Part shown: piece by piece, positions 17,618 to 26,353 of the stretch
How positions within the stretch are numbered: the stretch's first letter is position 1
Layout of the letters: every line of letters starts with the position of its first letter
Origin: Acidobacteriota bacterium
GTDB taxonomy: Bacteria > Acidobacteriota > Terriglobia > Bryobacterales > Bryobacteraceae
Direction of reading: 5' to 3'
Assembly: GCA_016185425.1 (NCBI GenBank)
Contig: JACPNQ010000040.1
Location: 186,001 to 250,000, forward strand
DNA: 64,000 nt
Notes under the pieces: generated by a model
Told to the model about the DNA's origin: nothing
Database searches by the model: none
What the model saw: only the letters and a program-made list of their open reading frames with translations
Translations under genes and position numbers: made by a program

Positions 17618-18403
17618 CTACCTCGGACCCCCCATCAGCATCTGCATTGCCGCAAGCGACCGCACCGCGGCACGCTCCACTACTGCCGGAAGCATCGGAG
17701 TGCCCACCGCCAACAGCACCATCGACGCCAGCATCTTCAGCGGAAAACTAAGCGAGAGCAACTGCAACTGCGGTTGAATACGACTCAATAACGCCAGCGC
17801 CGTATCGATGACAAACAGAATCGCCACGACCGGAATCGCACAGCGGATGGCGTCACTAAACAGTTGGGGAAACAGCGCCATTACAGCGCTCGCATGTTGC
17901 GGCGTCAGCGTCCAGTGTCCCGGTGCTACGGTTTGCACGCCGGCCAGCAGGAATCGGAAGAGCACTGTGTCGAAACCCATCGCCAGGAAGAGCATCGCCG
18001 AACCGAGGCTCAGTAGTACCTGAATGATGGCGGAATCGGCATTGCTGGTCGGGTCTATTGTTGAGGCGTAGGAAAATCCTGCTTGCAGGCCAATCATGTG
18101 CGCACCAAGTTGTATTCCTTCTTGGATGAGCGCAACGCATAGTCCCAGTCCGGTTCCCAACGCCGCTTCGGACAAGGCAGTTTTAGCGATTTCACCAACC
18201 GAAGGAATAGCGGTCGCGTTACCACTCCAGGGCAACAGGAGTACAGCGAACAAAATTCCTAAGACAAGACGATGCACATCGAACCCCATCCGTAATCCGG
18301 GAATCGGCAGGAATGTCAATAGTCCGGTCGTCCGGCAGAGAACGAGACCAAACTGCAACACCAACGGCAATGGAACCTGCAACTCACCGGACTCAATGCG
18401 CAT
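17618..18403 (-). CDS. fliR: FliR, flagellar export gate protein
   Basis: The protein has 261 residues from ATG 18403 (an upstream TTG at 18421 is possible; GGGGCG lies before the ATG). It is almost wholly hydrophobic with about six membrane segments, including LPWSGNATAI and GLQAGFSYASTIDP, which match FliR. FliR forms part of the FliPQR export pore. It overlaps the end of fliQ by 11 bases. Confidence 0.94.
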   Translation of the reverse strand: MRIESGELQVPLPLVLQFGLVLCRTTGLLTFLPIPGLRMGFDVHRLVLGILFAVLLLPWSGNATAIPSVGEIAKTALSEAALGTGLGLCVALIQEGIQLGAHMIGLQAGFSYASTIDPTSNADSAIIQVLLSLGSAMLFLAMGFDTVLFRFLLAGVQTVAPGHWTLTPQHASAVMALFPQLFSDAIRCAIPVVAILFVIDTALALLSRIQPQLQLLSLSFPLKMLASMVLLAVGTPMLPAVVERAAVRSLAAMQMLMGGPR

Positions 18404-18662
18404 ATCGCCCCAAGTTGCCAAAGATGCCGATCGTGTACTCCATCAGGCGCATGAGCATCCACGGCAGAAAGAGGAACACGGCCGCCAGAAAAGCTGCCAG
18501 ACGAGGCACGGCGCCAAATGCCGAATCCTGTATCGACGTCACGATCTGGATCAGGCTTATCACCGCGCCTGCCACGAAACCGACCAGGAGCAGCGGGAGT
18601 GCAAGCCAGAACGTCTGCATTAACGCCTGGCGCACGATTTCGGATACGGTTTGCGGAGTCAT
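18393..18662 (-). CDS. fliQ: FliQ, flagellar export gate protein
   Basis: The protein has 89 residues and two membrane helices (about 16-40 and 52-75), with the family pattern LIQIVTSIQDSAFGAVPRL between them. FliQ wraps the FliP/FliR pore. It lies between fliP (4 bases upstream) and fliR (overlap), the usual order P-Q-R. Confidence 0.95.
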   Translation of the reverse strand: MTPQTVSEIVRQALMQTFWLALPLLLVGFVAGAVISLIQIVTSIQDSAFGAVPRLAAFLAAVFLFLPWMLMRLMEYTIGIFGNLGRYAH

Positions 18663-18666
18663 GGCG

Positions 18667-19419
18667 TTAGTAAAAAGACTTCACCAGCGAGCCGGCGACC
18701 AGATTCCAACCGTCGACGAGCACAAAGAGCAGGATCTTGAATGGCGAGGAAACCATCGCAGGCGGCAATTGCACGATGCCGACACTCAACGTCACCGAGG
18801 CAACCAACAAGTCGACAATCAGGAACGGCAGGAACAACATCGCGCCAATCTGGAACCCGGTCTTCAGCTCACTCAGCACGTATGCCGGCAACAGGATCCG
18901 AAACTCCAGATCCGCCGCTTTCGCCGGAGCCGGCGTGTGGGATACATCGAGCAGCATCTGGACGTCCTTCTCTCGCACATACTTCACCAGGAACGCTCGA
19001 ATTGGCTCGACACCTTTTTTTAGCGCGGCGTCACCGGTCAGCAAGCCTTGTTCATACGGCGCCCATCCCTCCTCGTAGGACTTCTGCAGCGTCGGCTGCA
19101 TGATTATTCCCGTCAGGAACAGCGCCAATCCGATCAGCACAGGATTCGACGGCGTCGCCTGCGTTCCGATCGCCTGCCGCAAGAAGTGCAACACGAGCGT
19201 GATCCGTAGGAACGGCGTCAGAGACATGAGCAATACGGGCAGCAGCGTCAGGCCGGTCAACAACAGGACGATCTGCATCGGTACGCCGAGCGTGGCCTGC
19301 GGTGAATGCACCACGGGCGCCGGAATCCGCGCCGCCGCGGTCAGCAGGCCGGCAGGCGCCGTCCAGGCCGCCGCGGCTCCGAACGAACCTAGAGTGAGCC
19401 CGCGCGCTAGAGTGCCCAT
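18667..19419 (-). CDS. fliP: FliP, flagellar export gate protein
   Basis: The protein has 250 residues from ATG 19419: a signal-like hydrophobic N-terminus, then MQIVLLLTGLTLLPVLLMS, HFLRQAIGTQATPSNPVLIG and the C-terminal LPPAMVSSPFKILLFVLVDG, all FliP signatures. FliP forms the core of the export pore. The chosen start overlaps the end of fliO by 13 bases; an in-frame start at 19482 would give a charged extension not normal for FliP. Confidence 0.95.
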   Translation of the reverse strand: MGTLARGLTLGSFGAAAAWTAPAGLLTAAARIPAPVVHSPQATLGVPMQIVLLLTGLTLLPVLLMSLTPFLRITLVLHFLRQAIGTQATPSNPVLIGLALFLTGIIMQPTLQKSYEEGWAPYEQGLLTGDAALKKGVEPIRAFLVKYVREKDVQMLLDVSHTPAPAKAADLEFRILLPAYVLSELKTGFQIGAMLFLPFLIVDLLVASVTLSVGIVQLPPAMVSSPFKILLFVLVDGWNLVAGSLVKSFY

Positions 19420-19688
19420 GCGCCGCTCACTTCTGCCGGTGTTTCTGTCGCTAGCGTCGCTTTGCTCGCTACCACGCTGCACGATTGAGTTCCCGTCGCC
19501 AGCAACAACTCACGGCCATCCCATTCGACGACGACAAGCTGGCAACCATTCGCGACAGAGACGCGCTGACGCACCTGCAGTCGCGTTCGAGGGTTCTCTG
19601 GGCCGCGCAGGCGCCGCAGCCCCATCAACGTTAGCCATAACAGCCCCAGTGTTCCCGCGACAGCCGTAAATTGAATTGTGTATTCCAT
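19407..19688 (-). CDS. fliO: FliO-like flagellar biosynthesis protein
   Basis: The protein has 93 residues with one membrane helix near the start (about 8-25, AVAGTLGLLWLTLMGLRRL) and a short basic cytoplasmic domain (RQRVSVANGCQLVVVEWDGRE). FliO stabilises FliP during assembly of the export gate. It lies between fliN and fliP, the usual place; sequence conservation in this family is low, so position is part of the evidence. Confidence 0.85.
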   Translation of the reverse strand: MEYTIQFTAVAGTLGLLWLTLMGLRRLRGPENPRTRLQVRQRVSVANGCQLVVVEWDGRELLLATGTQSCSVVASKATLATETPAEVSGAWAL

Positions 19689-19693
19689 CCCGC

Positions 19694-19942
19694 CTACTCC
19701 TCGATATTGAAGTCCGTTATCCGGACACCCATCGACGACTCGATGATCACGATCTCCCCAAACGCCAGCAGAGCGCCGCTGACAACCACGTCCAAGTTCT
19801 CGCCGGCCGAACGGTTCATCTTGATGACGCTCCCCTTGTCGAGCGCCAATATCGCGCGCAGCGTCATGATCTTCCGGTCCAGTTCCACCAGAACTTCGAG
19901 CGGGACGTCGCTAAAATGGCCGATCTCCTCAACGGTCGTCAT
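19694..19942 (-). CDS. fliN: FliN flagellar motor switch protein
   Basis: The protein has 82 residues, essentially one SpoA domain: DVPLEVLVELDRKIMTLRAI, GSVIKMNRSAGENLDVVVSG and GVRITDF. FliN makes up the bottom of the C-ring and binds FliH. It is shorter than E. coli FliN (137), lacking the N-terminal region, and coexists with the 289-residue FliN-like protein at 11534-12403. Confidence 0.92.
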   Translation of the reverse strand: MTTVEEIGHFSDVPLEVLVELDRKIMTLRAILALDKGSVIKMNRSAGENLDVVVSGALLAFGEIVIIESSMGVRITDFNIEE

Positions 19943-19954
19943 CGCCGGCTCGCG

Positions 19955-21199
19955 TTACCGCTTCAGATTGATCGTTTCCTGGCTGATCTCGTCAACCGTC
20001 GTGACCACGCGTGAATTTGCCTGATAACCCCGCTGGAGAATAATCAAATTAGTGAATTCCCGCGCGATATCGACGGTGGAGTTTTCGATCGCGCCGCCGA
20101 GGATTGTCCCGCGTCCCCCGGTACCAGGCAGCCCTACTGCGGGTAGCGCCGACCGCGCGCTGAGCTGATAAGTATTATTCCCAACCGACAGCAGCGACTC
20201 CGGATTCCGCACCGAAGCCATCGCCAACTGGCCGACCGTCACTTGTTGTCCATTCGAATATTGCGCCAACACCTGGCCCGAGTCGCCAAGGCCCACTCGG
20301 ATCAACTGTGCGGCCGGATTGCCGTCCTGGTTAATCGCCGAGATCGCTGAGGTCTGTGCAAACTGCGTCAGACGTGGATTCGTCCCGTTGTACAGATTCC
20401 AGCTCACGCTCATATCGGCCGCGCCGCTTGCCAATCCGGTGATTGCAATCGCCGGCATGGAGCCAGTGACCGGCGGGTTGACCAGCTTTCCGGCGGTATC
20501 AAAGTTGATCGTGCCCGTCACCGGAGTCACGGGCGTTGTCACATCGGAGTCCGGAATGCTCATCGAATAGTTCCATTCGCCCGGATTCGCCGACTTTGTG
20601 AAGTTCACCGAAACGATGTGGGAAACGCCCAGGGTGTCGTAAACCTCAATGGACCCTGCGAAGGTGTCTGCGGGTGGCCCCGCCGTCGCTGCCGCATTCA
20701 GGTTCATATCGAAAGAAATCGCCTGCGTCGCCGCCGCGGGACGCAACGTGCCGACGGGAATAATAATGTCGCCGACCGGCCCGTTCGTGTTCACGTTGCC
20801 ATTCGCGCCAACCCAGCCCTGGACCTTCTCGCCCGTAGCCGTCAGAAGAGCGCCGTTTTTGTTGACCTGCAGATTTCCGCCCCGGCCATAGATCGTTCCA
20901 CCCGTCGAGTTCTTTAGGACAAGGAAGCCGTCGCCCTGGATTGCCGCGTCGAGCGGGCCGTTGCTCGTTTGAATCGCCCCTTGCGAAAACTGCCGCAGCG
21001 TCAGTGGCCGCGCCACGCCGAAACCAACCTGCGTCTCGCCAAGGCCTGCACCAAGCGACTGGGTGACCAGGTCATAGAACGAGACCACGCTCGCCTTGAA
21101 CCCCGGCGTGTTCAGGTTCGCCAGATTGTTCCCCACAACGTCAATCGCCGTCGAGTGTGCGCCAAGCGCTGATAAGGCTGTAGAAAATGATGTGAACAT
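19955..21199 (-). CDS. flgE: FlgE, flagellar hook protein
   Basis: The protein has 414 residues. The N-terminus MFTSFSTALSALGAHSTAI and NNLANLNTPGFKA is the rod/hook motif, a variable FlgE D2-like domain lies in the middle, and the C-terminus has REFTNLIILQRGYQANSRVV, the paired helix. This forms the universal joint of the flagellum. It follows flgD by 18 bases, the normal FliK-FlgD-FlgE order. Confidence 0.93.
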   Translation of the reverse strand: MFTSFSTALSALGAHSTAIDVVGNNLANLNTPGFKASVVSFYDLVTQSLGAGLGETQVGFGVARPLTLRQFSQGAIQTSNGPLDAAIQGDGFLVLKNSTGGTIYGRGGNLQVNKNGALLTATGEKVQGWVGANGNVNTNGPVGDIIIPVGTLRPAAATQAISFDMNLNAAATAGPPADTFAGSIEVYDTLGVSHIVSVNFTKSANPGEWNYSMSIPDSDVTTPVTPVTGTINFDTAGKLVNPPVTGSMPAIAITGLASGAADMSVSWNLYNGTNPRLTQFAQTSAISAINQDGNPAAQLIRVGLGDSGQVLAQYSNGQQVTVGQLAMASVRNPESLLSVGNNTYQLSARSALPAVGLPGTGGRGTILGGAIENSTVDIAREFTNLIILQRGYQANSRVVTTVDEISQETINLKR

Positions 21200-21217
21200 G
21201 AATTCTCCGAATGAAAG

Positions 21218-21505
21218 CTAAGATTTCTTTGTGTCTGTATTGGCGCTTGCGGATCCCTCAAGCGCGGTGCGAATCGCGGCTAGATCCTGCCGCATGCCGA
21301 GCATCTGCTCCATCTCGGTGAACTGCGACAACTGCGAAAGAAACTGCGTGCCGTCCTGCGGATTCAGCGGGTTCTGATTCTTGATCTGTGCCACTAGCAG
21401 TTGCAGGAAGTTCTCTTTGGTGCCCACATTGCTTGCTGCCGGATTCGGTGTTTTCGTGTCCGGACTGGATGTAGCCTTGCTGTTCCCAACGTTCATGAAA
21501 TTCAT
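21218..21505 (-). CDS. flgD: FlgD, hook-assembly scaffold, short form
   Basis: The protein has 95 residues with the FlgD core FLQLLVAQIKNQNPLNPQD and FLSQLSQFTEMEQM. FlgD caps the growing hook. Only the N-terminal region is present; the Ig/FnIII-like and Tudor-like domains of the 220-230-residue enteric FlgD are missing. The start overlaps the fliK stop by 4 bases. Short FlgD forms exist in other bacteria, so it is probably complete. Confidence 0.9.
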   Translation of the reverse strand: MNFMNVGNSKATSSPDTKTPNPAASNVGTKENFLQLLVAQIKNQNPLNPQDGTQFLSQLSQFTEMEQMLGMRQDLAAIRTALEGSASANTDTKKS

Positions 21506-22989
21506 TTGCGTGCTCCTTGTGAAGTGGAAGCGCCGTCGGCCTCCAAAATCGTTTGCAAGCTGAAGTCCTGCGCTTGGACGTTGCGCAGTAGGCGGCGAAG
21601 GAAGAACGTCTGCTGCTGTTGCTGACGCTCCTGGTTGCGTTGCTGCCGGTCATCCGCGCTCTGGAATGGTGATTGGTCGCTGCCTCTGCTGGCCGTCTCC
21701 GGCATGGTCACATGTTTTTCTTGCACCACTTCCGTTGAGGACGGCGAGAGATCGCCGATCCGTGCCGGGTCGCGGCCTTCAGCGGCGAATCCCTTCTCCG
21801 CGAGCGAGTTCAGCAGCGGCTGCATCTGGCTGCTCTCGATCGGCGAGGTCGCGGCGTCCCACGATCTAAGCCGGACATTCACCTGATCACCGCGCTGTGT
21901 CACAACAAGACGCAGTGATGCCGCATCATCGCCTGTCGCCGGAATTGGTACGTTCACCTGAAGCGTCGCCACTTGCGCCGGCCGCATCGGCTCGGCCGCT
22001 TCCGCGGCCATCACGCCGCCGGAAGTAGCCTTTCCGTTTTCGACCGCCGCGCTCGCCGCATGCGATGTACCGTCTGCCGGAATTGCCGCGTGCAAAGGTG
22101 CTTCAATAGTTTTCTCCTCTGGACGGTCCGCCTTAGGCAACGGTGTCTCGCGCCTTCCAAGAGCTTCCAACGGTTTCAGTGCTCCACCGGCTGGCCTCTC
22201 CGCGCCTATCGTGTTAGATGCCTGCTTCTCTGCGGGTTCCGAGTCCCGATCGCCGTTTGCGTCCGGATTCTGCTGCTGCTGTTGCTGCATGTCTGGAGGA
22301 TCTTTCTGCCACTGCTTCGCTGTGGCCGGGGCAGTCTTCACCTCTGTCTGCTCCGCAGCCTTGGTCTCCACGGTCTCGCTCGGGGCTGTCACTCGCAAGT
22401 CCGCGCTCCAGATCACCTCACCCTTGTCCTGCTCGGGTGCCTTGGCTGCCGGACGAGCGGGTGCTGGCTCGATAGGCTTCGCAACCGCCGCCGGTACGGC
22501 GGCCTGCGTTTCGTTCGCAACCGGGACTTCTACAGGCGGCACGGCAAGAACCTGTATCTGTGGAACAGGGGCCGCGGCGGGTGTTTGTCCGTCTCTTTTC
22601 CTCTCCGGCTCTTCGGGCTCACTCTCCGTCTCTGCCGGCTTCACCCTATCAACGACGCTTACTATGATCGTTTCAACCGGCGCCGCCCCCTCCTTCCTCG
22701 CCAGCCCTTCCGCACTATCAGGCACGCCGCGCTGCTCATCGCCCGCCGCATATGTGAAGAGCGGCGTGAAAGCGGGTACAGACGGGAGCATCGTCAGCCA
22801 ATGCACCTTTGTGTGCGGCGGCGCTACTTCCTCCGGCGCCTGGTTAGCATCTTGTGTGGGCACACTGTTCTGAACGAGCCAGGTCATCAGCCAGTCGAGG
22901 GCAGAACTAGGTGCGACGTCCGCTTTACCATTGGTGGGCGTCGGATTGCCAAGGACGGCATCAACGGGAGTAGGCGAGATCGGCGACAC
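21502..22989 (-). CDS. fliK: FliK-like hook-length control protein
   Basis: The protein has 495 residues from a GTG start. Most of it is low-complexity, rich in Pro, Ala, Glu and Lys (about 60-330, with a Gln run), as expected for a molecular ruler. The C-terminal part (about 355-425) has VNVRLRSWDAATSPIESSQM and LLNSLAEKGFAAEGRDPARI, resembling the Flg_hook domain that contacts FlhB. The tail has another Gln-rich run (ERQQQQQTFF). It is upstream of flgD and flgE in the same unit. The start codon is uncertain. Confidence 0.8.
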   Translation of the reverse strand: MSPISPTPVDAVLGNPTPTNGKADVAPSSALDWLMTWLVQNSVPTQDANQAPEEVAPPHTKVHWLTMLPSVPAFTPLFTYAAGDEQRGVPDSAEGLARKEGAAPVETIIVSVVDRVKPAETESEPEEPERKRDGQTPAAAPVPQIQVLAVPPVEVPVANETQAAVPAAVAKPIEPAPARPAAKAPEQDKGEVIWSADLRVTAPSETVETKAAEQTEVKTAPATAKQWQKDPPDMQQQQQQNPDANGDRDSEPAEKQASNTIGAERPAGGALKPLEALGRRETPLPKADRPEEKTIEAPLHAAIPADGTSHAASAAVENGKATSGGVMAAEAAEPMRPAQVATLQVNVPIPATGDDAASLRLVVTQRGDQVNVRLRSWDAATSPIESSQMQPLLNSLAEKGFAAEGRDPARIGDLSPSSTEVVQEKHVTMPETASRGSDQSPFQSADDRQQRNQERQQQQQTFFLRRLLRNVQAQDFSLQTILEADGASTSQGARK

Positions 22990-23202
22990 GCGGATGACCT
23001 ATGCAGATGGCTGACCAAAAGAGCAAATGCTCGAAATAAAGGCCAAAAGCCCACAGTCCATCCCGATACGCCGTCAGGATTGTGCCAATTCGGAATCGCA
23101 CGCCAAGATATTGCCAGATTGAAACGCCAGCAATCATAGCGCGGGCCGAATTTAAAGGAAATCGTGAGATGGCAGCCGGCGTGCATGCATCGGGCTGACA
23201 GT
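22990..23202. promoter_or_regulatory. Divergent region between fliK and flgF units
   Basis: This 213-base gap separates the minus-strand fliK-flgD-flgE-fliN unit from the plus-strand flgF-J unit, so promoters for both should lie here. A GG-N10-GC arrangement at about 23107-23120 on the minus strand is too far from the sigma-54 consensus to call, and no good sigma-28 or sigma-70 site is visible. Confidence 0.35.
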
Positions 23203-23946
23203 ATGGACGCCATCGGCATTGCAGCGGCTAGCGGACTTAGGGCTCGAATGGAGAGCCTCGAAATCCTCGCCAACAATATCGCTAACTCTGGCACGTCGGG
23301 CTTCAAGGCCGACCGCGAGCGCTATTCCACATATTGGGCGGCTGAGTCCACATCGGCACTCGACTCGGGCCGCGGCGGCGCGGGTGTCTCACCCGTTGTG
23401 GAGCGGAGTTGGATTGACTTCACGCAAGGCGCTCTTTCGCGGACCGGCTCGGCCACACACCTCGCAATCACCGGGCCTGGTTTTTTTTCGGTCCAGCGCG
23501 GGGCGGAGATGCTCTATTCCCGAAACGGCGAGCTCCAAATCGGGCCGCGCGGCAATCTCGTCAACGGAGAAGGCCTGGACGTTCTAAATGTGGACAGCAA
23601 GCCAATCAATATCGATGCTTCGCAAGCTCTCGAAATTCGCGCGGACGGCACCATCTGGCAAGGTGGTGTGCAGACCAATCAGCTCCGGCTCACAGAGTTT
23701 TCCGATCCTCAGAGTCTCCAAAAGACCGGGCACACCTATTTCCGATGGCCAGGTCCCGCCAACCAGATTCGGACGGCATCTACCGCACGAGTCGTGCAGG
23801 GCGCCCTCGAATCGGCGAACACCGGACCGGCGGAAGCGGCAGTACGCATGGTCAACGTTCTCCGCCAGTTCGAATCACTGCAAAAAGCCATGCAGTTAGG
23901 CAACGAAATGAACCGCCGCCTTGTCGAGGAGGTCGCCAAAGTATGA
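23203..23946 (+). CDS. flgF: FlgF-like flagellar basal-body rod protein
   Basis: The protein has 247 residues from ATG 23203 (MDAIGIAAASGLRARMESLE). It has the rod-protein N-motif LANNIANSGTSGFKA, a FlgF-like centre with TGPGFFSVQRGAEMLYSRNG, and the C-terminal helix MVNVLRQFESLQKAM. FlgF is a proximal rod subunit. The in-frame ATG at 23164 lacks the family N-terminus. flgG starts 19 bases after it. Confidence 0.9.
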   Translation: MDAIGIAAASGLRARMESLEILANNIANSGTSGFKADRERYSTYWAAESTSALDSGRGGAGVSPVVERSWIDFTQGALSRTGSATHLAITGPGFFSVQRGAEMLYSRNGELQIGPRGNLVNGEGLDVLNVDSKPINIDASQALEIRADGTIWQGGVQTNQLRLTEFSDPQSLQKTGHTYFRWPGPANQIRTASTARVVQGALESANTGPAEAAVRMVNVLRQFESLQKAMQLGNEMNRRLVEEVAKV

Positions 23947-23965
23947 GTTTTCGAGGAGTCGAAGT

Positions 23966-24757
23966 ATGATACGAGCCCTATTCAGTGCCGGCAGCGGTAT
24001 GTCGGCGCAGCAGACCAACGTAGACAATATCGCCCACAATCTCGCCAACGCCAATACGGTGGGCTTCAAGATGCGTCGCGCGCAGTTTCAGGATTTGCTC
24101 TATCAGAATATGATTCAACCGGGCGCTGCCGCAGGTACACAGACCGTCGTGCCTAGCGGCCTCCAAATCGGCCTCGGCGCGCGTACTTCGTCCAACGAAA
24201 TCATCTTCAGCCAAGGCAGCTTCATGCAGACGAGCAACCCACTCGACCTTGTCATCGAAGGACGTGGCTTCTTCCAGGTTCGTCGCCCCACGGGAGAAAT
24301 TGCTTACACGCGCGCCGGCCAGTTTCAGCTCAACCGGGACGGCATTTTGGTGACGGGCGATGGCGATCCGTTGGAGCCGCAAATCACGATTCCTGCCGAA
24401 GCACAGGCAATCACCGTCGCTCCCGACGGCACTGTCAGCTTCAGCCAGGCGGGCCAGGCCGCCGCGCAACTCGCCGGTCAAATCCAACTGGCTACCTTCG
24501 TCAATCCTGCGGGCCTGAACATGATTGGCCGAAACCTATACCTGCCGACCGATGCCTCCGGTGAGCCAACCCTCGGGAATCCCGGTGGGCAGGAAGGCGC
24601 GGGCAGCCTGATGCAAGGCTACGTCGAGCAAAGCAACGTGAGCGTGGTTGAAGAGTTCATCAACCTGATCCAGAGCCAGCGAGCCTACGAAGCCAACTCC
24701 AAAGTCGTGCGAGCAGCCGATGAAATGTACCAGCAGATCAATAACATTACTCGCTAG
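23966..24757 (+). CDS. flgG: FlgG, flagellar distal rod protein
   Basis: The protein has 263 residues, the normal FlgG length (about 260). The N-terminus MIRALFSAGSGMSAQQTNVD and HNLANANTVGFKMRRAQFQD, and the C-terminus VVEEFINLIQSQRAYEANSK, are diagnostic. FlgG polymerises into the distal rod through the P- and L-rings. ATG 23966 has GAGGAG 8 bases upstream. flgA starts inside its last 38 bases. Confidence 0.96.
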   Translation: MIRALFSAGSGMSAQQTNVDNIAHNLANANTVGFKMRRAQFQDLLYQNMIQPGAAAGTQTVVPSGLQIGLGARTSSNEIIFSQGSFMQTSNPLDLVIEGRGFFQVRRPTGEIAYTRAGQFQLNRDGILVTGDGDPLEPQITIPAEAQAITVAPDGTVSFSQAGQAAAQLAGQIQLATFVNPAGLNMIGRNLYLPTDASGEPTLGNPGGQEGAGSLMQGYVEQSNVSVVEEFINLIQSQRAYEANSKVVRAADEMYQQINNITR

Positions 24758-25610
24758 CCTTCTCCTGCCTGCGGCGAACGCATGTGTCCTGGTCGAAGGT
24801 GCGCGCATCCATGCCTCCGATCTCGCCTTCGCCGCGCCGGCCTTCGCGGCACTGCCTGCGGACAAGGACCTCGGCCCCGCGCCTGCGGGAACTCTCGTGC
24901 GCGTCTTTCACAAGTCCCAGCTCGCCTCCCTCCTTAATGGAGCCGGCGCCGATCTTCCCGACAGCATCTGCGTCCAGCGCAAGCGCGAGGCAATCCCCAC
25001 CGAGGTCTGGCAGAGCGCTATCGAAATAGCCATGGCTAAGCTCTGCCCCGAAACGCAGTGGAAGGCTCAAGTCATCGAATATCCGCGGCATCTCCTTCCG
25101 ATTGGCGAGTTGACCTTCCCGCGCGGAGGCATCGTCGCCAGCCGCGGACCGGTGATCCTTTGGCGCGGTGCTCTTCTCCTGCCGGACAAGACCTCCGTGC
25201 CTGTCTGGGTTCGTTTGGACATACGAACCCAGCGTCGCGCGAACGTTCTGCAACGCGCGCTCGCCGCCGGTACGACAGTCATCTCCGAGGACTACCGCGA
25301 GGAGACGATTTGGGCGCCCGGTCTCTGCGTCGCGCCATTGAACCCACATGACCTCAACGGCCTGATCGCCAAGCGCGCCATCGCCCAGGGTGCGGAACTA
25401 CGTCCGGAAGATCTCCGGCGCCCGCCCGCCATTCACCGAGGGCAATCGGTGGAAGTGGAATCCGCCTCCGGCGCCGCCCGCATTCGAATTCCCGCTGTTG
25501 CTGAGCAGGACGGCGAAGTCGGCGAAAGAGTCCAACTGCGCAGCAGTTGGAACGGATCGAAACTCGTGGGCCGTGTAACCGGAGTCCAGAAGGCGAAGGT
25601 AGACGAATGA
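24720..25610 (+). CDS. flgA: FlgA, P-ring assembly chaperone
   Basis: The protein has 296 residues with a signal peptide (to about residue 22) and an extra N-terminal part. The C-terminal SAF domain (about 170-295) has VLQRALAAGTTVISEDYR, IAKRAIAQGAELRPEDLRRP and VQLRSSWNGSKLVGRVTG, the pattern of FlgA. FlgA helps FlgI assemble into the P-ring. It overlaps flgG by 38 bases and flgH by 4. Confidence 0.9.
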   Translation: MKCTSRSITLLASLLLPAANACVLVEGARIHASDLAFAAPAFAALPADKDLGPAPAGTLVRVFHKSQLASLLNGAGADLPDSICVQRKREAIPTEVWQSAIEIAMAKLCPETQWKAQVIEYPRHLLPIGELTFPRGGIVASRGPVILWRGALLLPDKTSVPVWVRLDIRTQRRANVLQRALAAGTTVISEDYREETIWAPGLCVAPLNPHDLNGLIAKRAIAQGAELRPEDLRRPPAIHRGQSVEVESASGAARIRIPAVAEQDGEVGERVQLRSSWNGSKLVGRVTGVQKAKVDE

Positions 25611-26341
25611 TGACGACTCGACTTGGGTGTGCCGTCGTGCTCCTATTCGCGACTGACACCTCCGCGGCTGCACGGCCCAAAAGCAAAGCCGAACCCTGCA
25701 CTGCCGAAACGCCCGAATCGAAGACCTGCACGGCCCTCGATCGATATCTCCTCAGTGTCGCGGCGGATGCGCCGCGCTTCGTCTCCGGAGCAACCCCAGG
25801 TTCTCTCTACACGCCAGGCGGGCGTATAACTGACCTCGGGCGCGACTTCCGCGCCCTCTATCCCGGTGACACTGTCACCGTCGTCGTCAGCGACCGCGCT
25901 ACCGCCATCGCAAGCGGCAGCACTAACACCAGCCGCAAGTCGAATGTGAACGCCGGCATCTCCGCCGCGCTTGGCCCACTGAAGGCCTCCGGCCCGCTCG
26001 CCAATCTTGCGGGCGCGACATCGGACTCCAAACTACAAGGTACCGGATCGACCTCCCGAACTATGCAACTCTCCACTACCGTGACGTCCGTTGTGGAGCG
26101 CGTGCTGCCCAACGGAAACCTTCTGCTCCGCGGCAGTAAATCCATCGCCGTCAATTCGGAACGCCAGGTTGTCGAAGTGCGCGGCATCATCCGGCCCGAG
26201 GATCTGCAGTCCGGCAATACCGTTGCGAGCGACCGCATGGCCATGCTCGACATCAAGGTGAACGGCAAGGGCGTCGTTGGCGATTCGGTACGCCGGCCGT
26301 TCATCCTATATCGGTTGTTAATGGGACTTCTACCCATCTGA
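25607..26341 (+). CDS. flgH: FlgH, flagellar L-ring protein
   Basis: About 244 residues; ATG 25607 or 25610 overlaps the flgA stop. Family segments include DLGRDFRALYPGDTVTVVVS, RTMQLSTTVTSVVERVLPNG, NLLLRGSKSIAVNSERQVVE and RGIIRPEDLQSGNTV. FlgH builds the outer-membrane L-ring. Most FlgH are lipoproteins; here the signal sequence (RLGCAVVLLFATDTSAAA) has no proper lipobox at its end, which is unusual. flgI starts 12 bases later. Confidence 0.92.
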   Translation: MMTTRLGCAVVLLFATDTSAAARPKSKAEPCTAETPESKTCTALDRYLLSVAADAPRFVSGATPGSLYTPGGRITDLGRDFRALYPGDTVTVVVSDRATAIASGSTNTSRKSNVNAGISAALGPLKASGPLANLAGATSDSKLQGTGSTSRTMQLSTTVTSVVERVLPNGNLLLRGSKSIAVNSERQVVEVRGIIRPEDLQSGNTVASDRMAMLDIKVNGKGVVGDSVRRPFILYRLLMGLLPI

Positions 26342-26353
26342 GGAAATCGACAT

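Noticed and set aside
21610..22290. CAG/CTG-like triplet runs that look like a repeat tract
   Set aside because: They code for Gln-rich parts of the FliK-like protein and are not a separate element.
23107..23120. Sigma-54-like GG-N10-GC site between fliK and flgF
   Set aside because: Only the GG and GC match; the TGCA end is wrong and no sigma-54 activator gene is near.
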